The notes: a model not told the origin generated them from the sequence alone. A DNA stretch of 64,000 nt from Lineus longissimus (GCF_910592395.1 NC_088310.1:28970991-29034990); one strand, 5' to 3'. Shown: positions 25,426 to 38,789, counted from the stretch's first letter. Numbers and translations: made by a program.

Positions 25426-26278
25426 ACCTCCATGTGGTACTGACACTACCTCCATGTGGTACTGACACTACCTCCATGTGGTACTGACATTACCTCCATG
25501 TGGTACTGACACTACCTCCATGTGGTACTGACACTACCTCCATGTGGTACTGACACTACCTCCATGTGGTACTGACATTACCTCCATGTGGTACTGACAC
25601 TACCTCCATGTGGTACTGACACTACCTCCATGTGGTACTGACACTACCTCCATGTGGTACTGACATTACCTCCATGTGGTACTGACACTACCTCCATGTG
25701 GTACTGACACTACCTCCATGTGGTACTGACACTACCTCCATGTGGTACTGACATTACCTCCACGTGGTACTGACACAACCTCCACGTGGTACTGACACTA
25801 CCTCCACGTGGTACTGACACTACCTCCTTGTGGTACTGACACTACCTCCACGTGGTACTGACACTACCTCCACGTGGTACTGACACTACCTCCACGTGGT
25901 ACTGACACTACCTCCACATGGTACTGACACTACCTCCACGTGGTACTGACATTACCTCCACGTGGTACTGACACTACCTCCACGTGGTACTGACACTACC
26001 TCCACGTGGTACTGACACTACCTCCACGTGGTACTGACACTACCTCCACGTGGTACTGACACTACCTCCACGTGGTACTGACACTACCTCCACGTGGTAC
26101 TGACACTACCTCCACGTGGTACTGACACTACCTCCACGTGGTACTGACATTACCTCCACGTGGTACTGACACTACCTCCACGTGGTACTGACACTACCTC
26201 CACGTGGTACTGACATTACCTCCACGTGGTACTGACACTACCTCCATGTGGTACTGACATTACCTCCACGTGGTACTG
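25420..26278. repeat. 22-bp minisatellite, about 39 units, many with CACGTG
   Basis: The unit is TACTGACACTACCTCCAYGTGG-like (20 bases quoted as TACTGACACTACCTCCAYGT). The left part, to about 25755, carries CATGTG in every unit. The right part mostly carries CACGTG, with single CATGTG, CACATG or CTTGTG exceptions. CACGTG is the canonical E-box. Confidence 0.97.
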
Positions 26279-26776
26279 TTGAAGCCAGTGTTGTGGGAAT
26301 GGCTTGATCGAAGCTAAACTTGTCATTAATCCTCTTGGCACCCACTCTTGAGAAACAAGTTAACATGTGATTGTGGGAAAGGAGAGCCTCAACAAGTTAC
26401 TGGCAGCACATCTAATGTGGCAGCCCACTCTGATTCTTTGTTGTGTGTCTACCTGATAGGAATTAACCACACCTTTCATGCTAAACCGCATGTGTTCATT
26501 AGGCAAAGAGTCTTAGTTGCTTTCATGTCTTTGTTTGGTGGCTTTCTGAGGTAAAAATATGTGTCATCACGGCATCTTTTATTTTCTATATTTAACCCAC
26601 TGTGCCTTGTATCTCGAACAGCCTATTCAAATTCAACTTTTGTACGGCCCTTTTTGGGATGGGCAGCACCAAATTCTTCTTTATCCATTTCATACAGGTA
26701 TAATTATCTTGTTTTGATAAAGTTGCATCCAGCCAAGCACAAAAAGTTAAGATGAAGAATTTGACTGCTTTTTGCT

Positions 26777-26886
26777 CAGGTCACAGTCGGGTAGTTCAGG
26801 TCACAGTCGAGTAGTTCAGGTCACAGTCGGGTAGTTCAGGTCACAGTCGGGTAGTTCAGGTCACAGTAGGGTAGTTCAGGTCACAT
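26777..26886. repeat. 20-bp tandem repeat, about 5.5 units
   Basis: The unit is CAGGTCACAGTCGGGTAGTT, with single-base variants (TCGAG, TAGGG) in two units. Confidence 0.9.
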
Positions 26887-28199
26887 CCAGCAGGTGTTCC
26901 TCATTTTCAATCAAAACGAACCCATGAGTCATGTTGTGAAAGTTTTATGATATTTGCCTGAATACTCCAATGATATAATTCATAGATTATAGATCCAATT
27001 GGTTATTGATTATTTCTGGCTCGGATTCTCTGTCTCCCCAGGCCCTTTTATTCCCAATATTGTTGATTGGTGGGGATGTTTACCTAGAGTGGGTTCTAAT
27101 CAATATTAGAGACGACTGCATGATTGACTCAAAAAGTTGGTTCTGGCTATTGTATTTTGTTGATTTTTTGTCCCTCGTCATTGTGCTGGTACTGTGATAA
27201 CCTTTGGTACATATGCATTAGTACTGCCAATTCAACAGTTGGGTCTTTCACCATTTGGTAATAATCAGATATAGCATAAAAACTTGTTGTGTTACATGAA
27301 TCTCGCCTTTAAAAAATAGATTAATGCTATTAATTTGATAACAAATGATGAACATATTTGATATTGACGGAGAGTGGTGGTCCTTTGGTGTATTGATCTC
27401 TCGGTGATGGTTGGGAATAATAGACATTGGTGTTTAATTGAGAGGTTGAAATGTCAGAGGTCAATTCATAATTCCATCCAAGTTCAATGGCTCAGAGATA
27501 CTGATCTGGTTTTGTTTTGTTAGCAGGCTTGATTGGTGTTGGGTGGGACATTTAGGACTTTATGATCTAGACTTTGTTAATACAGTCGCTTTTATTCTTC
27601 CAAATTGTGGTTGCTTATTTTCTCTTTAAGTTATTGATCATGTCCATCAATGAAGTGGTTTCCATGTACCTTATACATTTTAGGTTCATTATTCCCTGAT
27701 TTGTTTTTCTATTGGCTAAATCATACTCATTTATTCTCAGTTAAGGAGTTAATCTGCGCTGACTCAAGAAACAGTGTAAGTGAACATGTTGCATTCTTGC
27801 CCCGGGATGGGGATTACGTTGCTTTGATGTCTTGGTGAATTAATTGACGTTCTTCGTAGCAAGAAACACAATACTTGTATCTTCTTTAAAAGTAGTTAGC
27901 ACTGTTTACATGAATGCTACTGATTTCAGGGTACCTTGAGCATTAAATGACATCCATTCTTCTACAATACTACATGCTCTTGTGGTCTCGTTGGCTGAGA
28001 ACCCAACTTGGACTGATGTGTGGAATCAGGAGCCCACTGTTGACTGCCACTTTAATGTACTGGCTCTGCCATGCATATGATGCAGTCACCTCTACACTAA
28101 CAAAGTCTTTTGATCACCTTTGGTGAGGATGTGGCATTCAATTTTCTTAATTTTCTCTGTTTCATTGAATTCCTGTGCTGTTTCAGGTTTACAATGCAA
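26887..28199. other. AT-rich intergenic DNA
   Basis: I see nothing definable: short open frames only, no splice-flanked protein-like segment and no repeat array. Confidence 0.6.
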
Positions 28200-28440
28200 G
28201 CACTTTGGGACAAGCTTCCAATAATATTGCCTGTAAATAGTAGTTTCCAATACTATATTGCCTGTAAATGACAGCTTCCAATACTATATATTGCCTGTAA
28301 GTGGTAGTTTCCAATACTATAACCTGTTAATGACATCTTCCAATACTACTGCCTGTAAGTGGTAGTTTCCAATACTATTGCCCGTAAATGGTAGTTTCCA
28401 ATACTATTGCCTGTAATTGACAGCACTATGGGACAAGCTT
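28200..28440. repeat. Degenerate ~35-bp tandem repeat
   Basis: About seven imperfect units share TTGCCTGTAAATG and TAGTTTCCAATACTAT. Spacing varies, so this is an older, decayed array. Confidence 0.75.
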
Positions 28441-29830
28441 CCTGTACTATTGCCTCCAACAACTAATGTACTCGATTTAATCCGAGGGTTTTTTGATGGA
28501 AAATGTTCGGTCTATTACTTATGTCTGGACCGAGTGTGGCTTGAAATGGTTAGAATCTTATCCAGTATACATGTTTGGAAGAAAGCTGGTATTATGTATA
28601 TAGAATAGTTCCCCAATTCTGATATAAATTCTTTGATGGACCGTCAAAAAGTTTGCACCGGTATCTGATTCCATTATAGAATCAGTGATGATCGAGCCTA
28701 TGGTAGACACGACCATGTCTAGTCATACTTTGGCCTCTGTACCAATCGTCGAGACTTCCCAGCGTTAACTCTTCCTTAACAGTGTTGGTATGTGTAGTTC
28801 CTCTGTTAAAAGTAGATGGCACCACTTGTTGGTATCGTGATGATGCACCACATGTGTCTGCCTATGTATGAAGTTTTATATTCTGAGGAACAGTGTTATA
28901 TGTTTAGTTTCTGGATTAATATAATAATAGGGGTCAGCAGCATGCAGACCTGTCATGTTTCCATGTTTGAATGTGATGCTTGAAGACTCACTGCAAGTAA
29001 CTCAATAAATGTCTCAACCCGCGTAACTTTCTGTGATGGAATGTTTCCTCTTGTAGATACTCTGTTCTCATTGAATGATTGAATAATGAAAGGGTCATAA
29101 TGACCCTTTGGTAAACATAGTGAACACAGTGATTTGCTGACACTGTCCGAATCCCCAAATTGAATATTTCCAGATTTGGTTTTGTATCGAGTTACAAAGT
29201 CTGGAAAGATTGTTTAAAATTGCCAACCAAGGTGTTGGTTGATAGTCCTTAAAGGGGTACGTACCGGCCCCTGCATTATGACCTTCTCATTGAGGTTATA
29301 AAGACGTTGATGTACTTATAAATTGCTGTTCATATGTATAAATATTGTTTATATTTTTTACATCCAAGAAAAGGATCACAACTGTCTTTAATGATTGGTG
29401 TTTGAAGTACATGTACATTTACAGGATATCGAAAAATAAATCTCAAATATGAAAATACCTTTAGTTTAGTCTGTAATTTAAGAGAGAACAGTGGCATAGT
29501 GTTTAGAGCACCAAGCCTAGCCCAAAGCTGAATGAGGTGGAATGCACTGCCCACTCTGAGGATGGCCCTAAACTGCGCAGTGGAGTGCACTGCCTGCTCG
29601 GCTCGAGCCAAACAGAAGTTTGTTTGTACTGCCAGTACAGTGTCTACCAAAGATTCCGAACTGGACTGGTGGAGTGCTGGCCTTCATCTCTCCACTGAGA
29701 CCAGTGCATTCCGTCTCCTATCTCAAATATTGATGTCTGTGATGAGACCTATGTCCCATTGACACTGGGGAGATAAGAGGATGTGAAAAGGTTCAATTGA
29801 CAAAAGGCAGATGAGAGGATGTGAAAAGGT
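28441..29830. other. Intergenic DNA without a recognised gene
   Basis: Short open frames on both strands near 29330-29762 mirror each other and show no domain. I see no other structure. Confidence 0.55.
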
Positions 29831-30318
29831 TGATCAAGGTTCTCAATGATGAACAGTATTCTGGTTGATCAAGGTTCCCAATGATGAACAGTATTCTGGT
29901 TGATCAAGGTTCCCAATGATGAACAGTATTCTGGCACGGCTTCCGTTGGAATCGATCAAGGTTCCCAATGATGAACAGTATTCTGGCACGGCTTCCGTTG
30001 GAATCGTTCAAGGTTCCCAATGATGAACAGTATTCTGACACGGCTTCCGTTGGAATCGATCAAGGTTCCCAATGATGAACAGTATTCTGACACGGCTTCC
30101 GTTGGAATCGATCAAGGTTCCCAATGATGAACAGTATTCTGGCACGGCTTCCGTTGGAATCGATCAAGGTTCCCAATGATGAACAGTATTCTGGCACGGC
30201 TTCCGTTGGAATCGATCAAGGTTCCCAATGATGAACAGTATTCTGGCACGGCTTCCGTTGGAATCGATCAAGGTTCCCAATGATGAACAGTATTCTGGCA
30301 CGGCTTCCGTTGGAATCC
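29831..30318. repeat. 52-bp minisatellite, about 9-10 units
   Basis: The unit contains GATCAAGGTTCCCAATGATG, AACAGTATTCTGGCACGG and CTTCCGTTGGAATC. The first two or three units lack the CACGGCTTCCGTTGGAATC part and are only about 35 bp, so the longer unit seems to have arisen inside the array and spread to the right. Confidence 0.95.
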
Positions 30319-31069
30319 ATTCATGTCTAGATTCTTAATTTGCAGAGTCCCTTGCGGGATATAACTGCAAAACTTAGGTTGCCATCATTTCTCAGTGGAC
30401 TGGGCGTTAGGGTTGTCATATGATGTGACTTCACCAATTGAAAAAGAAAATGCAAGCATTGTAAGTTTGTCGCAATATGCATTATTTTATTAGATTGAGA
30501 TGTATTCTGAATACAAGCATGATATGATAAGTCACAACTTGGACAACTTGAAAAGAAACCATGAAATATCCACTATTTGCTGCATTTGTCTCAAACTTGT
30601 AATTGGGACAGAAATATTTTCACAGGGTGATGGAAAATGTTTGCAAGTGGCGTACATAAAAAGCAACGTAGAAACATCTACATGAAAACCAACGAGAGGC
30701 TAACGACCAGTAAATGTAAAACAACATGCTAGCGTGCCGTATAATCACATATTTTTGATACGAGTATTTGTGCACCTGTCAACATGACAGGCTTCCTCAG
30801 TTACCACGAGACACAATAAAACAATATCACTTTTCTTCCAAAAACGAATAAAACCACATCCAACGTATACTATTAAATTTCTACATTTTTGAAGAATTAT
30901 TCTACTGAAGACTTTGAAATGATGCTGAAAAATTAAAATTCTTGATATAATCATTGCAACAGCAGCCCGCAACCAAGTGCAGAGTAACATTGTGTGGTCC
31001 CAAATGAGCATATCTATCACCAAGACTGCCCTGCAAGAGATGTGTACAATAGATCATGTATATCACAAT

Positions 31070-31768
31070 GCAGATTAGAGATATAGAGAGACCATCTCTC
31101 CTGACAAGCCCTTCAATTACAGGATGTTACAGAGAGATATATAGAGACCGTCACTCCCGACAAATCCTGCAATTACAGGTTGTTACAGAGAGATATACAT
31201 GTAGAGAGACCGTCACTCCTGACAAATCCTGCAATTACAGGTTGTTACAGAGAGATATAGAGAGACCGTCACTCCTGACAAATCCTGCAATTACAGGTTG
31301 TTACAGAGAGATATAGAGAGACCGTCACTCCTGACAAATCCTGCAATTACAGGTTGTTACAGAGAGATATAGAGAGACCGTCACTCCTGACAAACCCTGC
31401 AATTACAGGTTGTTACAGAGAGATATAGAGAGACTGTCACTCCTAACAAACTGCAATTACAGGTTGTTACAGAGAGATATAGACCGTCACTCCTGACAAA
31501 CCCTGCAATTACAGGTTGTTACAGAGAGATATAGAGAGACCGTCACTCCTGACAAATCCTGCAATTACAGGTTGTTACAGAGAGATATAGAGAGACCGTC
31601 ACTCCTGACAAATCCTGCAATTACAGGTTGTTACAGAGAGATATAGAGAGACCGTCACTCCTGACAAATCCTGCAATTACAGGTTGTTACAGAGAGATAT
31701 ATAGAGACTGTCACTCCTAACAAACTGCAATTACAGGTTGTTACAGAGAGATATAGACCGTCACTCCT
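31070..31768. repeat. 56-bp minisatellite, about 12 units
   Basis: The unit reads GTTACAGAGAGATATAGAGA, then GACCGTCACTCCTGACAAAT, then CCTGCAATTACAGGTT. Several units carry short deletions, and the pair of shortened units at about 31430-31480 recurs near 31700-31760, which indicates a second-level duplication. Confidence 0.95.
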
Positions 31769-32014
31769 GGGAATTTATATCAGCTATTGAAACCTGACGA
31801 CCAATGATGTAGAGAAATCTACACTGCTGCACACCTCAACCTCTCCCAGTGTTAGTCTCCACGCTCTCTGCGGCCAGTCAAGTCTCTTAAACAAACCATC
31901 ACAAGCAGGAACTGATATGTTTGTCTTCAGCCTCCACACAGGGGCAGTCTCATTGATGGACAATGAAAACTTTTGAAACGTTCAAGCATTACACGTCTCT
32001 TCTTTGAGTATCCA

Positions 32015-35000
32015 TTAGCGAGCGAATGTGACTTTTATCCGGTTGTTTTGGGAGACTTTTGAACTTTTCTTGGATGCCTTCTCCGATGGAACTTGTGACT
32101 CTGGTAATGACATGATGTAGACATCCTCCTGATCTAGCAGGTGCTCCTGAAAGGGGACAAGGAAACCTGACAGGCAGCTCTGGTCATCATAAACTCCTTT
32201 ACAGGTTAAGTTCAAGTGAGCAGCTTCTCATGTTACTGAGTGCCTCTGAGGTGACATGCTGAGTGCCTCTGAGGTGACATGCTGAGTGCCTCTGAGGTGA
32301 CATGCTGAGTGCCTCTGAGGTGACATGCTGAGTGCCTCTGAGGTGACAAGCTGAGTGCCTCTGAGGTGACTTGCTGAGTGCCTCTGAGGTGACATGCTGA
32401 GTGCCTCTGAGGTGACATGCTGAGTGCCTCTGAGGTGACATGCTGAGTGCCTCTGAGGTGACATGCTGAGTGCCTCTGAGGTGACATGCTGAGTGCCTCT
32501 GAGGTGACATGCTGAGTGCCTCTGAGGTGACATGCTGAGTGCCTCTGAGGTGACATGCTGAGTGCCTCTGAGGTGACATGGCTGTCACAACTTTTGTAGA
32601 GAGCTTTCAGACGGACCTTGGTGAAGCCACAATAAAGCAGTCCATCATCTTGCTAAGTTGGGACACATCAACCAATCAATTGACATTAAACACTGACTTA
32701 CTTTGATTGTATCCAACTTTTCATTCAGGTCCATCCCTTCTAATGGCTTCTCAGCTTTCCCATTATGACATTTATCAGCCAGATCATCAACAGCCATCAG
32801 CACCATACCCAGGAGCTCACGCTGCAACCAAAGAGTTATCGTGTAGAAAACCAATGATGATCAGTGGCATAGCAGTTCGTCAGTCAAGATCATAATCAGG
32901 AGGCTACGTGTTAACACTGTCCATTATTTCGTCTTTACCCTTAACATACTTAACCCAGGTGTTTAAATGGGTACTAGGCCTACAGGGAAGCTACTCTGAG
33001 TTGCTTTAGGCTACAAAAACTGGGATTAGGTCCAAGCCAACATTAACAATTTCACTTTTGGGAATGGTGGTTACTTACTCCTCTGAGGACTTAGGGTGGT
33101 AGAGAGTGACTAAGTTTGGTAGTTCTCACCTGCTCTCTATAATGTCCTTTCTTCGACATGCCCTTCTGCTCCAACTGTTTGTTATTCTCGGTCTCTGTCT
33201 CCTGGTGCTTCTGCAGTTGCGCCAGTCGGCTGTTGATGGACAATTTGTTTTTATTGTGGTCTTGTTTGTATGCTTCAAGCTGAGCCCTCAACCTTTCAAT
33301 CTGAAACCATCATAAATGTGGAGGATTAAACAAACATCATTAACATTATAACTGAGGAGGTGGTAACACAGCAGATATATGTTGTCTTGTTTTCAAGAAG
33401 TTGTCAGTTTCAAGTTGCTGCTTCTAATACATACAGTACTGGTCAGGGTCTTAGTGACTACTCAGGTCTGCTTAGATACAGTACTGGTCAGGATCTTAGT
33501 GACTACTCAGGTCTGCTTAGATACAGTACTGGTCAGGATCCAGGTGACCTGTTAGGTCTGCCTAGCTACAGTACTGGTCAGGATCTTGGTGACTTTTTAT
33601 TTCTGCCTATCTACTGTACTGGTCACGATCTTGGTGACTCTAACTCAGGTCTGTTTAGAGAAGTTAGAGAACTTGATTACCTCATCTGCCATCGCTAAAA
33701 GATTGTCGACCAGTTGTCCATTGGTATCACTCAATGTCCGATGCCTCATCATGAGTCCAGTCACCATGTTGTCATTCATCTCAATGTAATCTAGAAAGAA
33801 AGAAAGAAAAATCACAATCTAATTGAAGTAAACAATAAAATGCTCAAATTTTGCATATCAGTGCTTAAAGGCTTTGTTTTTTATTGGTAGATTCCACCTT
33901 TACATTTTTCCACACCATGTTTACAATATACACATCAATTTGTTGTAGGCCTCAACACATAGCCAGAGGGATCAATCTAATCACAACACTGTTTGACATA
34001 TTATGAGACCAATAGCATGCTACACTAATTTGTCTATACATGAGCTATTGATACTGTACACAGCCCTTTGGCGATATTGGACAGTCATTTCTTTACAGGC
34101 TTGGGTTGACAAACATGCAACACAGTCACATGGATTTTAATTTGAGGATTCTGACTCTTACTGTAAGTAAATGATTTAAAACAAGAGACACATTACCAGC
34201 AGCAATGCTAATAAAGACAAATGCAGTCAATGAAACTTGAGATTTCTACTTCTGTGAATGAAGTCCAGGCCAACTAAAAAGTGTTTTTCATCCTCTGAAG
34301 GAGTCTATTGCGAGTTATTATCACTTACTTTCTGGTAATGAATCAACCACTTTGAGTAAATAAAGTTCAAATTTCTTATATGACTGTAACTTCTTCTGTA
34401 AGAGCCTGTGTCTGAAAGAATAAAAACACTCATCATACACTTATTCAGTACACAAACCTGCCAATACAGACACAATAGAATCACACTAGTTATTCAATAT
34501 TTCAAATCCAATTTAAATATTGATAATCCCAATCTACACAATGGGGCTGACAAATCAAAACTACAAAACTCATAAAAGATTCATCAGTCATTCTTTATAC
34601 TACACAATATTTTTGAACCTATATCCAAGGAGATTTAATTGGAGTTGATTGACAGAGTTTTTATGCAGGCCAGTATGAGTGAATTGAAAATACTGAATGA
34701 AAAAAATTAACGTTGTTGTCTTACACTGTACGAACAGATAGTTTCTCTGGCATGTCAGGTAATTATCTTTTGGGGCAGCTTTTAGCATATCTGCAACAAC
34801 TTTTACAGAATGAGAAGAAAATTCTCCGGGGGCCAGGCATGGTAATGTGATGCTCTTCCTAACGGAAGCCTTTCCGTGGGCCGAAACATACGAGTGCTGA
34901 AGGAAGTAGAAACAATCTCCAGCTGAAATTGGTGAGATTAGAGATGCTATCTAGATGTCTCACACTTACCTGGCCTTGAGTTCTTCCAGCTGTTGCACCA

Positions 35001-36324
35001 ACATCTCATATTCTCTAGACTTCTGATCCTTTAATTTCACTTCTGTATGATATTTTTGAATTGCTCTCCTTCGTTTTGCTTCATTTTCTTTGATAAACTT
35101 TTCAAACTTGGCAACTCGATCTTTCATCTGAAAGTGAAATAGTAATTATAACAGTGGTTTTATACAGTTTTGATAGGTTTCCTTCAGCAGCCAATGCATA
35201 TCTTTCTGAAGCAGGGCGGTTTAGCCTGCCTTCTTTGTCTATGCCCTGGTCTTTTAGATTTCTAGCTAAAGTTAACTATGTTGGCTGAGACATGCGATGA
35301 TCACAGCATTTTCATTGTAGATTATCTTATGAAAGCCATTAGCTATGTTCAATACTGGCAGTCGCACAACACCACAGAATCAATTTTGAGAAATTTGAAA
35401 ATCATAACCAGACTTCCAAGGGTAAATGGTTCGAAACAATTAGACAACATTGCTGATAACAGTTTTTCACCGGACACCTAAACGGCATACCATTTGATGC
35501 CACCTTGACCACCTGAATGAGCAACACAGAGATATGCTACTCTGTAAAAGACCTACTTTTTGTTGTTTTTTCTGAATCTCGATCTGTCTCTCCGAGCACA
35601 TCTCCATCCGCCTCCTGAATTCTTCTCTCTTTGCCTGCAGCTCAACATCAACTTGTTCTATTTCAACCTCTTTCTTGAGTAAGAGGGTTTTCTGGAGTGT
35701 GTTAATACCCGTCTCAATGAGACGGTCAGCCGACTCCTTGACCACAGGGTACGCAGTGATGTCATCCTCCTCATCTTCTCTGTAAAATATGGCGAAGACG
35801 ATTGAAGCAACAACTAGTTGCACAAGTCCCTTATTCGGAATATTCCTTTAACTCAGGCATGTCAGGTGGCTGGAACGAGGCTTTATTGCAGACAGGAACT
35901 CCACTAAATGGAGGCCAAAGTCCCCCCACAAGGGCTCACTGCTTCGATAGAAATAACCACCACCACCCTTTGGCTGATTATGCCCCTTTCTCTCAGAGTG
36001 AACCCCGCCCCCCTCCCCCCCGGTAGTTGGCCCAACAGTGACAAAGGGAACTTCAATGGCTGCAACACATGGGCTCACTTGTGTCTTGTCTGCGGCCCAA
36101 ACAAATCATTCATTGCCACCTCATCAGATATACAGATACAAAGTATGCATAGTGTACAACTATACACAAAAGTACAGCCTGGTCCCTCCAGCCTTGGCCT
36201 CACTTGCCGGGCTCCGACTTCAATGGCAATGGCATGCTACTAACCTTTGATGTAACTGAGTAACGAAAACATTCCGCTTATTGGTGTCTAACTCTAACTT
36301 ATATTGTCCCCGACCTTTCGCCAT
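32015..36324 (-). CDS. CCDC42/CFAP73-family coiled-coil protein, eight exons
   Basis: I assembled eight coding exons, in transcript order 36324-36245, 35779-35557, 35127-34970, 34411-34329, 33790-33681, 33300-33130, 32821-32702 and 32146-32015. Every junction is GT-AG and the phases agree throughout, giving 358 codons and a TAA. The product is almost wholly charged alpha-helical coiled coil, with no membrane segment. Family landmarks are the segment LLLKKEVEIEQVDVEL then FRRRMEM in exon 2, KFEKFIKENEAKRRRAIQK in exon 3, the IERLRAQLEAY segment in exon 6, and RELLGMVLMAVDDL in exon 7. As I recall human CCDC42, the stretch from IER to LLG has the same length (62 residues) with no gap. CCDC42 is needed for sperm head-tail coupling and flagella; CFAP73 (Chlamydomonas MIA2) belongs to the MIA complex near inner dynein arms. 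I cannot decide between the two paralogues. Introns 5 and 7 hold minisatellites. Confidence 0.92.
32228..32580. repeat. 23-bp minisatellite in intron 7 of the CCDC42-like gene
   Basis: About 15 units of GCTGAGTGCCTCTGAGGTGA plus CAT differ only at two positions (CAAG and CTTG variants). All three minus-strand frames stay open across the array, which explains the long open frames seen there. The array ends about 80 bases before the final exon's acceptor. Confidence 0.96.
33428..33660. repeat. 45-bp tandem repeat in intron 5 of the CCDC42-like gene
   Basis: About five diverged units contain TACAGTACTGGTCAGGATCT and GACTACTCAGGTCTGC. The array ends about 20 bases from the exon 5 donor at 33680. 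Confidence 0.9.
36245..36324 (-). CDS. CCDC42/CFAP73-like exon 1 (start codon)
   Basis: This short exon encodes a basic N-terminus starting MAKGRGQYKLELD and splits an AGA Arg codon at an AAAG/GTTAGT donor. The join to the exon at 35779 keeps the frame. I chose this ATG because the next exon opens with an acceptor and has no initiation codon in its frame before conserved sequence. Confidence 0.8.
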
Positions 36325-36533
36325 TTTCGTTCTTGTTTTGTAAAATAACTTTCCACAAAGATCGTGTAATGGGTCAAGTTGTGTTTGATACAATGTAAAC
36401 GACTAGCCAGCAGTCACAATGAAAACAACTTTATGGTAATGAGGCTCCTTGGTGATTAAATCATGTGACCAATCATGTGATCCCCTTTTATGGTCACTTG
36501 AACTAGTGGAGTCCGCCGTGAATTGTGTCACAA

Positions 36534-37625
36534 CTAGGGTTTGACAGTGTCCACTCTCTTAGCACAAGAGAGTCCATAAGACATCTTAGAGTCACAACCA
36601 AGAGATAACTGATGGAGGGTTGGACAGTGTCCACTGTCTTAGCACAAGAGAGTCCATAAGACATCTTAGAGTCACAACCAAGAGATAACTGATGGAGGGT
36701 TTGACAGTGTCCACTGTCATATCACAAGAGAGTCCATAAGACATCTTAGAGTCACAACCAAGAGATAACTGATGGAGGGTTTGACAGTGTTCACTCTCTT
36801 AGCACAAGAGAGTCCATAAGACATCTTAGAGTCACAACCAAGAGATAACTGATGGAGGGTTTGACAGTGTTCACTGTCTTAGCACAAGAGAGTCCATAAG
36901 ACATCTTAGAGTCACAACCAAGAGATAACTGATGGAGGGTTGGACAGTGTCCACTGTCTTAGCACAAGAGAGTCCATAAGACATCTTAGAGTCACAACCA
37001 AGAGATAACTGATGGAGGGTTTGACAGTGTCCACTGTCATATCACAAGAGAGTCCATAAGACATCTTAGAGTAAAAACCAAGAGATAACTGATGGAGGGT
37101 TGGACAGTGTCCAGTGTCTTAGCACAAGAGAGTCCATAAGACATCTTAGAGTCACAACCAAGAGATAACTGATGGAGGGTTGGACAGTGTCCAGTGTCTT
37201 AGCACAAGAGAGTCCATAAGACATCTTAGAGTAAAAACCAAGAGATAACTGATGGAGGGTTTGACAGTGTCCACTGTCTTAGCACAAGAGAGTCCATAAG
37301 ACATCTTAGAGTCACAACCAAGAGATAACTGATGGAGGGTTGGACAGTGTCCACTGTCTTAGCACAAGAGAGTCCATAAGACATCTTAGAGTAACAACCA
37401 AGAGATAACTGATGGAGGGTTTGACAGTGTCCAGTGTCTTAGCACAAGAGAGTCCATAAGACATCTTAGAGTCACAACCAAGAGATAACTGATGGAGGGT
37501 TTGACAGTGTTCACTCTCTTAGCACAAGAGAGTCCATAAGACATCTTAGAGTCACAACCAAGAGATAACTGATGGAGGGTTTGACAGTGTTCACTGTCTT
37601 AGCACAAGAGAGTCCATAGGACATG
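36534..37625. repeat. 80-bp minisatellite upstream of the CCDC42-like gene
   Basis: About 13.5 units contain GACAGTGTCCACTGTCTTAG, CACAAGAGAGTCCATAAGAC and CCAAGAGATAACTGATGGAG. Variants at a few sites (CCACTGTC, CCAGTGTC, TTCACTCTC; GTCACAACC, GTAAAAACC) recur in groups, suggesting multi-unit duplications. The array starts only about 210 bases upstream of the start codon. Confidence 0.96.
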
Positions 37626-38789
37626 TTAGTAGGCCTTTTTACACGGTACGTGTTGAACCAAACCGGCCTGAACCTACCCCGGGTCAATTCCGACAAGGTC
37701 AGTTCACCTGGAGTAAAATCCCATTCAGTCGGTGCGGGTTAGCCGAACCGGTAAGCTTCCACACTCCACCGACGTACATGCTCTTTCAGGTACCACTTTC
37801 ATGATCGACCTCGAGTATACCACAAAGAATGGGACTGCAAGTGGACTATATTTTTTATTGCCACCATTGATAAAGTGATGGTTGGCAAATGAGTTCGGGC
37901 TTTGTTCAAAGATTGCTGATTGAGATTTGTCAAGTTATTATCATTATCTCATGGAGAGATAAGCTGTAACACATCTAGTCAAACCAGTCGGGAGGGACCA
38001 TGTATATAACAGGTCAAGAGCACACCAAACATTGCCCAAGGTCGACTGTTGCAGAGATGACCGAAATCCTCGCAGAATGATGTCCTCATCTCTTTTTTCC
38101 TACACGTTTCCACACAGCCGATGTGATGCTGTTCTCAACGAAGTAAAGACTCCAGGATTTTATGGCAACAAACAGTTTAAGAGCAGAACCAGATCCAAGC
38201 TGTAATCCTAAAACAACACGTTCCGGTTGTGAAAAGTGGCTGCCAGGTGTCTATGAGGTAGACATGTGTAAGTTCAATAGTCGCATGATGTTCCATGGTA
38301 TCGATGGCCACAACAGAGCAATAACACACAAGACTATCATCGTTCAAGTAACAGGGTTATAACTTTTGTTTCCATTCTGCATACAAAGTTTAAAACCAAT
38401 CAACTGTAACCAAGCTCAATGTGTTTGTGATGGAGATTGTACTGGAGGGTCAGATCCACATCAAAAAGTCGATGCTCTCGGGAAAAGACACTTAACTATT
38501 ACAGGTTAAAAATAGAATAGAGGAATGTTTGAATGACAGCACTGTGATTAATGACAAGTAACACATACATATCTTACAGATACTTTTATTTTTTGTTACA
38601 AAATGTTGATATTTCTTTCTATGCATAAACGAAAACAACATTGGTTTTCAATCTTGTTACAGCATGCACATCTGTTCAACGTAGTATATCGACGCATGTG
38701 CTTGTTTTAGGGTTCATTTGACCTAAATACTTGTGCATGAGCTAATAATTTGACGGTCCACATATCTCACCTGGAAGAGTATCATGTCC
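37626..38789. other. Non-coding spacer
   Basis: Positions 37630-37760 (TTTTTACACGG near the start, with several ACCGGCC or AACCGG words) look like a decayed DNA-transposon end. Otherwise I see nothing here. Confidence 0.45.

Noticed and set aside
5960-26278. Regular repeats that might suggest a CRISPR array
   Set aside because: Units are directly tandem with no unique spacers and no cas genes, and the context is a eukaryotic genome.
32199-32588. Three overlapping minus-strand open frames of 101-129 codons
   Set aside because: They are the three frames of the 23-bp intronic array of the CCDC42-like gene.
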